From contig DCHP01000017.1 in assembly GCA_002315675.1 (NCBI GenBank), forward strand, positions 1-8,602: DNA of 8,602 nt, written 5' to 3'. The position numbers and the translations under genes are program-made. Positions 1 through 6,303 of the stretch are shown in pieces. The first letter of the stretch is position 1, and each line of letters begins with the position of its first letter. This stretch comes from Rikenellaceae bacterium UBA1749 (GTDB taxonomy: Bacteria > Bacteroidota > Bacteroidia > Bacteroidales > Rikenellaceae). The notes under the pieces are model-generated. The model saw only the letters and a program-made list of their open reading frames with translations, ran no database searches and was not told where the DNA came from.

Positions 1-70
1 TCAAGTCATACATCACCTTCTCCACGCCGCCGCGGATTGGATAGAACTTGCCAATTTGGAGTATTCTCAT
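1..70 (-). CDS. GT4-type glycosyltransferase, N-terminus only (runs off the window)
   Basis: Only the first 23 codons are present, reading leftward from an ATG at 68-70. The peptide begins MRILQIGKFYPIRGGVEK and continues VMYDL. This is the usual opening of family 4 (GT-B fold) glycosyltransferases: a first beta strand (RILQIGKFY), then the glycine-rich loop (P-x-x-GG-V-E) that contacts the nucleotide-sugar or acceptor, then a helix. The ATG overlaps the TGA of the GT10 gene upstream as ATGA (67-70), a common sign of translational coupling, so the gene almost certainly belongs to the same transcript. Donor, acceptor and full length cannot be judged. The role as a cytoplasmic sugar transferase in polysaccharide assembly is inferred from the N-terminal signature and the neighbours. 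Confidence 0.8.
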   Translation of the reverse strand, partial: MRILQIGKFYPIRGGVEKVMYDL

Positions 71-1038
71 TTCAGCAACTCTTTGATTTTTACATCAAGT
101 TCGGCGAACTTTGAGATAATCCAATCCTCAGCGCCGTCCGTAAATCTCGGCTGGGCAAAGAATTCATCATATGCAGCATCATTCCCTTCAAGTTCCCGAA
201 TTAGAGAAATGGCTGCCGTATTATCCCCTTTCTCATCCCAATGTATCACCGCTTTCTGATTGATAATTTGCGATTCAGGTTGGCCATAACTACCGTAATA
301 TATCGGAATACAACCGGCACTTATACTCTCAAATATTTTTTCAGTGATATATCCCAGCGCATTGGAATTTTCCGGGCAGATATTGAATCGGAATTGTTTC
401 AGATAATCCACTTTTATATCATTGAAAACACTTTTCAAACTGTCGTCGTTGTGCAAGAAAGCACTAGGACAATCTATTTGCCCAATCGACGCCAATGAAC
501 TGTGAATATTGCCGCGGATTCCATTGGGATCCCACCTGGATATCAATGCGCAGAACTTGTCTCTATGGTCTGGAATCTGAAAGCGCAACTGTTTGCAGAC
601 AGACCTGATATCATCTTCTGTTACCTCTGGAGTAAACAGATACATCAGCCATAGCGGAAACCTCAAATAGTGTTCATCCTCAAAAATGTCGAAACCGAGT
701 CCAAGGTCAAAAGGATTGGGCCCTGACAACATATAGTCTGCATAGTGAGACCATCTGGCCAGATGAAGGTTCTCTCCTGAAAAGAAAATTCTCACATCTG
801 CTTTTGACCACCCCAGGACAGACCGTGGGCCATAGAGAGAGCCTATTGATATACTCTTTGAAGACCCATTCAACAAATTGTGCTTCAAGATATAATCACC
901 AAGCCAACTCTTTCCTGCATCAGAAATACTCCTGTTGAGAGACACAATACGAGCCTCCCCATTGGCACGTATTTGTTTGTTGTACTCCAAGTAACCGCCA
1001 GCTCTTTCCCTTAAATAACGTTTGATGGTGTTTATCAT
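67..1038 (-). CDS. GT10 family fucosyltransferase (alpha-1,3/4-fucosyltransferase-like)
   Basis: The protein has 323 residues, within the usual range for bacterial GT10 enzymes, which transfer L-fucose from GDP-fucose to GlcNAc or glucose residues. The N-terminal half carries FFSGENLH (85-92), then a DLGLGFD segment (111-117) and YLRFPLW (124-130), the GT10 acceptor-side signature; E89 sits where the family's catalytic-base candidate lies. The C-terminal half has the donor-binding alpha-1,3-FucT motif at about 216-250: FRFNICPENS, GYITEKIF and AGCIPIYYGS, with E233-K234 matching the Glu-Lys pair that holds GDP-fucose. SRWDPNG with HSSL (167-182) and FLHN (194-197) also fit. There is no membrane segment or signal peptide, so it is probably cytoplasmic or peripheral. 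Its stop overlaps the next GT4 start by 4 nt; the GNAT gene upstream ends 60 nt before it. Family assignment is strong; fucose as the sugar is inferred, since no GDP-fucose genes are in view. Confidence 0.92.
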   Translation of the reverse strand: MINTIKRYLRERAGGYLEYNKQIRANGEARIVSLNRSISDAGKSWLGDYILKHNLLNGSSKSISIGSLYGPRSVLGWSKADVRIFFSGENLHLARWSHYADYMLSGPNPFDLGLGFDIFEDEHYLRFPLWLMYLFTPEVTEDDIRSVCKQLRFQIPDHRDKFCALISRWDPNGIRGNIHSSLASIGQIDCPSAFLHNDDSLKSVFNDIKVDYLKQFRFNICPENSNALGYITEKIFESISAGCIPIYYGSYGQPESQIINQKAVIHWDEKGDNTAAISLIRELEGNDAAYDEFFAQPRFTDGAEDWIISKFAELDVKIKELLK

Positions 1039-1068
1039 ATTGAGTAATAATTGGAATCATACGAAAAA

Positions 1069-1076
1069 CAAATTTA
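1069..1076 (-). promoter_or_regulatory. Possible -7 promoter box (TAAATTTG) ahead of the GT10 gene
   Basis: In the 60-nt gap between the GNAT stop and the GT10 start, the minus strand reads TAAATTTG, an exact match to the Bacteroides -7 consensus TAnnTTTG. It lies about 30 nt before the ATG. No TTTG occurs at the expected 19-21 nt upstream, so only half of the promoter is present. It may be a weak internal promoter or chance in AT-rich DNA. Confidence 0.3.
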
Positions 1077-1098
1077 GGCAAACATTTTCACAATTCCG

Positions 1099-1602
1099 CT
1101 ATGGTAATTGTAATTCCATATAGCATCTACCATCATCATCTCTTGACAACAATACAAACCCAAGGCTATCATACAAAGAATAAGCAGCCGTTTGTTGCTG
1201 CGAAACTTCCAGCCCTATTGTCAAAAAATGATTTTCTATACAAATACTTATTACGGCATTCAACAACTCTTTCGAGAGATGCAGGCCTCTATACTCCTTC
1301 TTAACATGAACAAATGGAATAAACCCCCTGAATGTAATACAGTCATTAAGATAAGCACAAACTAATCCTGCTACATTTCCATTGACTGTAATAACGAAAG
1401 AATTAGCCAAAGCCGCTAATTTTCCAGCATATTCAGTCAAACATACCCGACTGGAAAGAGGATGATAAAAATCCCCATCTGCCATTTGAAGATAATTATC
1501 TAAAAAACTTTCCGACGCTCTTCCAACAAGTATTGTTATATCTTCATTTTTTGTAATCAATCTTGTTATCTCCCAAAAACACCTTTTTGCGTCGCACTCC
1601 AT
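1099..1602 (-). CDS. GNAT-family N-acetyltransferase
   Basis: The product is a cytoplasmic GNAT-fold acyltransferase, 167 residues from the ATG at 1600-1602. An in-frame GTG at 1624-1626 would add eight residues (MPSKVRKS). I prefer the ATG because a perfect -7 promoter box ends on that GTG, putting the likely transcript start downstream of it. Counted from the GTG, the acetyl-CoA loop is VKKEYRGLHLSKELL (108-122). It matches motif A (R-x-x-G-x-G/A) at R113, but His and Ser replace the two canonical small residues. SQQQTAAYSLYDSLGF (142-157) is the typical motif B with the late Tyr and the GF turn. Members in such loci often acetylate amino sugars, as WecD does on dTDP-Fuc4N. The aminotransferase in this window could supply such a substrate, but that link is inference. 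The gene is AT-rich (about 32% GC in one line counted) compared with the GT10 gene downstream. Confidence 0.85.
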   Translation of the reverse strand: MECDAKRCFWEITRLITKNEDITILVGRASESFLDNYLQMADGDFYHPLSSRVCLTEYAGKLAALANSFVITVNGNVAGLVCAYLNDCITFRGFIPFVHVKKEYRGLHLSKELLNAVISICIENHFLTIGLEVSQQQTAAYSLYDSLGFVLLSRDDDGRCYMELQLP

Positions 1603-1625
1603 AGATTTTCTAACTTTTGATGGCA

Positions 1626-1633
1626 CAAATATA
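1626..1633 (-). promoter_or_regulatory. Likely -7 promoter box (TATATTTG) for the leftward GNAT-GT10-GT4 run
   Basis: The minus strand reads TATATTTG, an exact TAnnTTTG match. A TTTC at 1656-1659 (minus strand) lies 22 nt upstream, one base off TTTG and one nt beyond the usual spacing. A start a few bases downstream would leave a leader of under 20 nt before the ATG at 1602. The box overlaps the alternative GTG start. Confidence 0.45.
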
Positions 1634-1646
1634 CAAATAATAACAC

Positions 1647-1654
1647 TACCTTTG
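1647..1654 (+). promoter_or_regulatory. Likely -7 promoter box (TACCTTTG) for the rightward trio
   Basis: The plus strand reads TACCTTTG, an exact TAnnTTTG match, 36 nt before the ATG of the plus-strand GT2 gene. No TTTG lies at the expected 19-21 nt upstream; the nearest, at 1616-1619, is 27 nt away. It is set back to back with the minus-strand box at 1626-1633, as expected for a short divergent promoter region. The call rests on the box and the gene layout only. Confidence 0.4.
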
Positions 1655-1690
1655 TGAAACCGATAACGTATCTGATAAACAACATACTTT

Positions 1691-2656
1691 ATGATTGACT
1701 GTTTGGTGGCAGTAAACTGCCTGGTTTATAATCATGCAAGATTTCTCCGTCAATGCCTTGACGGATTTGTAATGCAGAAAACCGATTTCAAATTTATCGT
1801 ATTGGTACACGATGACGCATCTACAGACTCGTCACAAACCATTATTGAGGAATACCGAAAACAATACCCAGACCTATTCTTCCCATGTTACGAAACTGTC
1901 AATCAATATTCCCTGGGAGCCAATGCATTGAGTTCGGCTTTAAGGAAAGCCATAGAACAGACAAACGCCAAATACATTGCAGTATGCGAGGGCGATGACT
2001 ACTGGACAGTATCTGACAAGCTCAAACGCCAGGTGGATTTTCTGGAAAAGAATCCAGACTATTCCCTTTGCTTCCACAAGGCTGAAGAACTTTGGGATGA
2101 GGATGGTAGAATTGTTCCGAATTATTGCAGTTTCGAAGCCGGGGACTACGAACTTAAGGAAATCTTTCAGAAAAAAGCCATCCCTACAGCATCAGCACTA
2201 TACAGACGAGAGATATATGACTGCGAATATTATAGGTATGTGTTCAGTCACGCCAACACACCTTTCAGAGACAATTTAACTTGGTACTGTTGTTCATTAT
2301 TCGGCAAGTTCAAGTGTCTTGATATGACAGCTTCCGTTTATCGCCGCCATTGCAATGGTATTGCCATCAGCGTCAAACCTATTACTCATATGAGGTTTAA
2401 TCGCGAGTATTTACGTCTGATGAAACCGGCTGATAAAAAACTGGCTCGAGAGCAGATTTTTTTTGACGTACCGCAACTCCTGCTTGATTACAGAAAAGAT
2501 AAGACCCTTTTCAAAGAGGTATTCCAGACAGGTTGTGAAGCCGGCATATTTTACTTGATATACCATTGTTCCACATATTATTCAAAGAAAATCATTAAAT
2601 CCATCGTTTCACCCGAGTTCTTCAACAAAATAAAACATGGTATCAGACAACAATAG
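1691..2656 (+). CDS. GT2 family glycosyltransferase
   Basis: The protein has 321 residues with a GT-A fold domain in the N-terminal two thirds. It opens with the strand CLVAVNCLVYNH (4-15), followed by VLVHDDASTDSS (37-48), which holds the nucleotide-binding acidic pair D41-D42. The metal-binding DxD-type motif lies in AVCEGDDYWT (97-106). EGDDYW and the following DKLKRQVDFLEKNPDYSLCFH stretch are typical of a GT2 subgroup common in capsule loci. No transmembrane segment is evident, so it should be a cytoplasmic or membrane-associated transferase adding one sugar to a lipid-linked intermediate. It is the first gene of the plus-strand trio, starting 64-88 nt from the divergent GNAT gene. Its last 20 nt overlap the ATP-grasp gene, which implies coupled expression. 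Donor and linkage cannot be read from the sequence. Confidence 0.9.
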   Translation: MIDCLVAVNCLVYNHARFLRQCLDGFVMQKTDFKFIVLVHDDASTDSSQTIIEEYRKQYPDLFFPCYETVNQYSLGANALSSALRKAIEQTNAKYIAVCEGDDYWTVSDKLKRQVDFLEKNPDYSLCFHKAEELWDEDGRIVPNYCSFEAGDYELKEIFQKKAIPTASALYRREIYDCEYYRYVFSHANTPFRDNLTWYCCSLFGKFKCLDMTASVYRRHCNGIAISVKPITHMRFNREYLRLMKPADKKLAREQIFFDVPQLLLDYRKDKTLFKEVFQTGCEAGIFYLIYHCSTYYSKKIIKSIVSPEFFNKIKHGIRQQ

Positions 2657-3857
2657 AAAGAAACTATTGATTCTTGGAGGGCTCGCCTATTCCTTACCGG
2701 TGATAGAGGAAGCCCACAAACTTGGGGCGTATATTATAACGGTCGACAATGTACCCTCCAATATCGCCCATCAATACTCCGATGAATATTGTGATGTCAG
2801 CATCCTTGACAAGGAAGCTGTCCTTCGAGTAGCGGCTTCAAAAAACGTCGACGGAGTTCTATCCCATGCTACAGACCCCGGAGTGGTCACTGCCGCGTAT
2901 GTATGTGAGAAATTGGGATTGCCATATCAATGCTCTTACGAAGCATCATTAATTCTGCAAAGCAAACAGTTATTCCGCAAATTTCTGTCAGACAATGGTT
3001 TCCCCTGTCCATCCTTTAATTCTTTTTCATCAATTGACGACGCGATTGCAGGCATTGGTTCATTCAATCTGCCGGTAATTGTCAAGCCGGTGGACTCTGC
3101 GGGAAGCAAAGGTGTAACAAAGGTAAGCTCCAGAGAAGAATTACAACCAGCTCTTACTGTTGCATTCGAAGCATCTTTTTCAAAAAAGGTAATAATCGAA
3201 GATTACCTTGAGGCGTATGGATACCAGTCAAGTTCCGATATATTTGTCGTTAACGGAGAGCTCGTTTACTGTACGTTTTCTGACCAACTCTTTGACAAGA
3301 ACTCTTCGAATCCTAATACACCGGCAATTGAAATTTGGCCATCTTCGATGCCTCAAACTAACCGGGACAATTTGAAAGAGCAGTTACAAAAAGCCATTTC
3401 ATTGCTTGGCATCACATCCGGCTTGTTCAATATTGAGGCCCGGGTATGTACCAATGGAGAATCTTACCTTATGGAAATGTCCCCACGAGGAGGTGGAAAC
3501 AGAATCGCAGATATACAAAGTTTAGGGTCAGGCCAGAACTTGATCGCCAACGAGGTAATGAAAGCCTTGAATATACAAATAGACGGACTTTCAGACCCCG
3601 TTTATGATGGTGTCTGGTGTAACGTTATTTTGCACTCCAACAAGGTGGGTATCTTCAAATCTCTTTCAATTGATGACGACTTTTATAAAAAGTATGTAAA
3701 GCAAATACATCTCTCAAAGAAAGAAGGAGATACGGTTAGTTCTTTCAGTGGGGCGAATGCTTCATTAGGCAATATATTCTTGCGGTTTGGAGACAGAGAA
3801 GAATTGAATTCCTATCTGGAAAAGGTTTACGATTACATTAAAATCAATATTGAATAA
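2637..3857 (+). CDS. ATP-grasp domain ligase (carboxylate-amine ligase type)
   Basis: The protein has 406 residues. ATP-grasp enzymes activate a carboxylate as acyl phosphate and join it to an amine or thiol. The pre-ATP-grasp domain starts with LLILGG (10-15) and continues through NIAHQYSDEYCDV (42-54) and SHATDPGVVTAAYV (76-89). The ATP-grasp fold follows: VIVKPVDSAGSKGVTKV (147-163) with nucleotide-binding K150 and a flexible Gly/Ser loop, hinge residues VIIEDYLE (185-192) with E188, and Mg-binding E267 (FNIEARV) and E280 (LMEMSPRGGG). About 100 C-terminal residues form a further domain. All expected ATP- and metal-binding residues are present. It starts 20 nt inside the preceding GT2 gene and ends 3 nt before the CapK-like gene. 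The family is close to PurK/carbamoyl-phosphate-synthase-like ligases, but housekeeping activity is unlikely here. Amide formation on a glycan sugar, such as an amino acid on an amino sugar or uronic acid, is my inference. Confidence 0.9.
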   Translation: MVSDNNRKKLLILGGLAYSLPVIEEAHKLGAYIITVDNVPSNIAHQYSDEYCDVSILDKEAVLRVAASKNVDGVLSHATDPGVVTAAYVCEKLGLPYQCSYEASLILQSKQLFRKFLSDNGFPCPSFNSFSSIDDAIAGIGSFNLPVIVKPVDSAGSKGVTKVSSREELQPALTVAFEASFSKKVIIEDYLEAYGYQSSSDIFVVNGELVYCTFSDQLFDKNSSNPNTPAIEIWPSSMPQTNRDNLKEQLQKAISLLGITSGLFNIEARVCTNGESYLMEMSPRGGGNRIADIQSLGSGQNLIANEVMKALNIQIDGLSDPVYDGVWCNVILHSNKVGIFKSLSIDDDFYKKYVKQIHLSKKEGDTVSSFSGANASLGNIFLRFGDREELNSYLEKVYDYIKINIE

Positions 3858-3860
3858 ATC

Positions 3861-5192
3861 ATGCATTTTGTCAGAATAAAAAGGGCTTGCTTTTGGATAA
3901 AGGATTTTATCACTCGAACCGGCATGTGGCAAGATTACAAATATGTCACAAACATCCTTAACCATCCGGAAACGACAATTGAAGAGAGAAGAAAGGAATT
4001 ACAGGCCATTTTGGAATATGCCAAACAGAATACAGTTTTTTATTCCAGCATCAAGGGCAATCGTTTATCAGACTTCCCTGTCGTCTCAAAAAAGATCATC
4101 AACGACAACATCGAACAATTCTCAGTTAATAATGAACTTATTCCGGGTCAGAAAGGAGAACTTCACCTTCAGAAAACAAGCGGTTCCACAGGCAATCCAT
4201 TCCGGTTCTATCAGGACACTTTGTGCAGAACAAGAAGAATCGCCACAATAAAGGCTGTCAATGAATTGGTCCATTTCCATTCATTTGAGCCTTTGCTTCA
4301 TTTCAGATCCTTCAAGCACTATTATTCGTGGGGAGATTCAGTTAATATGATTTGGAAAAAGAATCTCAATATTTTATATGCCGACAACTCAACTCTAACC
4401 CCGGAGAATTTAAATAAAATCACGACAGAAATCATAAGGCGTAAGATAAAGTATATCAGAGGGTATTTAACGTCCATTGACATCCTTACCGAATATATTG
4501 TCAGGAACAATGTCAACATCCCACAGAAGATTACAATTTTTACCGGTGGCGAAACCGTCAGGGAATCAGTCCGTTCACGAGTCGTTGACATCTTGCATTG
4601 GGATATGGTTTCACAATATGCCAACGAAGAAAATGGCGTATTAGGCCAAGCGGCGCTGAACGGCCCATTGGATGTATTCCATCTATACTTAGCCAATTGT
4701 TTTGTCGAAATACTCAAGATTGACTCAGACGAGCCAGCCGGCAAAGACGAACTCGGAAGAGTTGTCGTAACAGACTACACCAACAAGGCTATGCCTCTTA
4801 TTCGCTACGAAATAGGTGATTTAGCTATAGCTGCGGCAACAACAACCGACCATGAAGTCACCGCGATTAAAGGTCTTGCCGGCCGTGAAACAGAATATAT
4901 CTATACTACAGATGGGACAAGAATAGATTTATTCAATAGTGTTTCCGAAGAGATATACAACAATCCCATCATCTATCAGTGGCAGTTCATCCAACTTGAT
5001 GAAAAAGAATATAAACTTATCCTTTGCGGCGACCGGGAAGTCCTTAACTGCAAATCTGAACACTATAAAGACCTATTGTTGAATCTGCTCGGGAATGACG
5101 CCATAATTTCAATTGAAATTGTCACTGCTATACCCGTCAAAGATTCAGGAAAGAGAAAACTGGTTGAGCAACACTACCACCCCAACCATTAA
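3861..5192 (+). CDS. CapK/PaaK-like adenylate-forming enzyme (phenylacetate-CoA ligase family)
   Basis: The protein has 443 residues and belongs to the ANL superfamily of adenylate-forming enzymes, which turn a carboxylic acid plus ATP into an acyl-adenylate and often pass it to CoA or another acceptor. Visible motifs in order are the P-loop-like TSGSTGNPF (106-114), an aromatic/acidic YANEENG (253-259), MPLIRYEIGD (311-320) as the hinge-side ribose-binding motif, and C-terminal SGKRKLV (429-435), whose K431 fits the conserved adenylation lysine. It is full length for the CapK branch found in capsule clusters. It lies 3 nt after the ATP-grasp gene and is the last gene of the trio. Its TAA at 5190-5192 overlaps the stop of the convergent aminotransferase in a shared TTAA. 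The substrate is unknown. Activation of an acyl or amino-acid group for glycan modification is inferred from context. Confidence 0.88.
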   Translation: MHFVRIKRACFWIKDFITRTGMWQDYKYVTNILNHPETTIEERRKELQAILEYAKQNTVFYSSIKGNRLSDFPVVSKKIINDNIEQFSVNNELIPGQKGELHLQKTSGSTGNPFRFYQDTLCRTRRIATIKAVNELVHFHSFEPLLHFRSFKHYYSWGDSVNMIWKKNLNILYADNSTLTPENLNKITTEIIRRKIKYIRGYLTSIDILTEYIVRNNVNIPQKITIFTGGETVRESVRSRVVDILHWDMVSQYANEENGVLGQAALNGPLDVFHLYLANCFVEILKIDSDEPAGKDELGRVVVTDYTNKAMPLIRYEIGDLAIAAATTTDHEVTAIKGLAGRETEYIYTTDGTRIDLFNSVSEEIYNNPIIYQWQFIQLDEKEYKLILCGDREVLNCKSEHYKDLLLNLLGNDAIISIEIVTAIPVKDSGKRKLVEQHYHPNH

Positions 5193-6301
5193 CCGACAAT
5201 ACACTCTATTATACGAGTGACATCAGACTCACTAAGTTGATGATGCATAGGCAGACATATCACAGAGTCTGCCATCTTTCTGGCGTACGGCAAGTTTGAA
5301 GCCTCTGCACCCGAACAGCCGCGATATGTGGAAAAGTCACTGATAAGAGGGTAAAAATAACGTCGCCCCAGAATGTTATTTCCCTTCATCTTCTGATAAA
5401 GTTCATCCCTGGACATTCCGAACTTATCAGAATCAACAAAGACCGGGAAATAACTGTAATTGTGTTTTACGCTAGGAATATCGTCGAAGAAACTCAAACC
5501 TTCAACTCCGCCCAGTTCGCTTCGATATCTAAAAGCAACCTTCTTCCTGTTCGCGATCGCATTATCCACCTGCTTAAGATTCAGCAGACCATAGGCGGCA
5601 CGCACCTCATCCATTTTAGAATTGATACCGGGACCGACAACGGTCACCTCATCGTGAAATCCGAAATTCTTCAAATCATCGATTCGCTTCTTAGTCGCCT
5701 CATCATGCATAATCATCGCTCCACCTTCAATAGTATTGAACACTTTAGTAGCGTGGAAACTCAAAGTACTCAAATCTCCGGCTTCCAGAATTGACTTGCC
5801 ATCCACCTCAACCCCAAATGCATGAGCCGCATCATATATAACTTTTAGACCGTACTTATCCGCAATTTCTTGAATGCGAGCAATATTACAAGGTTGTCCA
5901 TAGACGTGTACCGGCAAAATAGCTGTGGTTTTCGGAGTAATTGCAGCTTCAATCTTCTCCGGATCAATATTCCCAGTCTTTGGATCTATATCTACGAATA
6001 CTGGTTTGCAGCCATTCCACCAAATACTATGTGTAGTGGCAACAAAACTATAAGGAGTCGTGATAACTTCGCCAGTAATACGTAACGCCTGTAGTGCAGT
6101 CAGAAGGGGCAATGTGCCATTTGTAAAAAGTGACAAATATGGCACCTTAAGATATGCCGCAAGTTCTTTTTCCAATCGTTTATGGAACGAACCGTTATTG
6201 GTAATCCATTTACTTTTCCATATCTCTTCTAACAGACAATGAAATTCATTGATATCCGGTAAAAGAGGAGAAGTAACCGTAATATGCGTACTGTTGTTCA
6301 T
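5189..6301 (-). CDS. DegT/DnrJ/EryC1-family sugar aminotransferase (VioA-like)
   Basis: This 370-residue PLP enzyme moves an amino group, usually from glutamate, to a keto sugar on a nucleotide carrier. The fold-type I hallmarks are present: FTNGT (59-63) for the PLP phosphate, YDAAHAFG (156-163) with D157 pairing with the pyridine nitrogen, and SFHATKVFNTIEGGA (181-195) with Schiff-base lysine K186. The opening ITVTSPLLP followed by EEIWKSKWITNNGSFHKRLE resembles the VioA subgroup that makes dTDP-4-amino-4,6-dideoxyglucose more than the FdtB/QdtB or perosamine subgroups. That assignment is from memory of family patterns and is not secure. It is the third gene of the minus-strand operon, 2 nt after the GT4 stop, and converges on the CapK-like gene. 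The enzymes making its 4-keto substrate (RmlA, RmlB) are not in the window. It is noticeably richer in GC (43-47% in two lines counted) than the two genes upstream. Confidence 0.9.
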   Translation of the reverse strand: MNNSTHITVTSPLLPDINEFHCLLEEIWKSKWITNNGSFHKRLEKELAAYLKVPYLSLFTNGTLPLLTALQALRITGEVITTPYSFVATTHSIWWNGCKPVFVDIDPKTGNIDPEKIEAAITPKTTAILPVHVYGQPCNIARIQEIADKYGLKVIYDAAHAFGVEVDGKSILEAGDLSTLSFHATKVFNTIEGGAMIMHDEATKKRIDDLKNFGFHDEVTVVGPGINSKMDEVRAAYGLLNLKQVDNAIANRKKVAFRYRSELGGVEGLSFFDDIPSVKHNYSYFPVFVDSDKFGMSRDELYQKMKGNNILGRRYFYPLISDFSTYRGCSGAEASNLPYARKMADSVICLPMHHQLSESDVTRIIECIVG

Positions 6302-6303
6302 AT

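Noticed and set aside
241..498. Plus-strand open frame of 85 codons opposite the GT10 gene, and similar frames opposite or within other genes.
   Set aside because: They lie entirely within well-supported genes in other frames and show no recognisable motif.
1627..5200. The plus-strand trio as an invertible DNA segment.
   Set aside because: Comparing the DNA around 1627-1690 with the reverse complement of about 5185-5240 by eye showed no long flanking inverted repeats, and no recombinase gene is present in the window.
5202..5219. Inverted repeat CACTC-N8-GAGTG just past the CapK-like stop, considered as a bidirectional terminator.
   Set aside because: The stem is only five base pairs, no T-run follows on either strand, and it lies inside the aminotransferase coding sequence.
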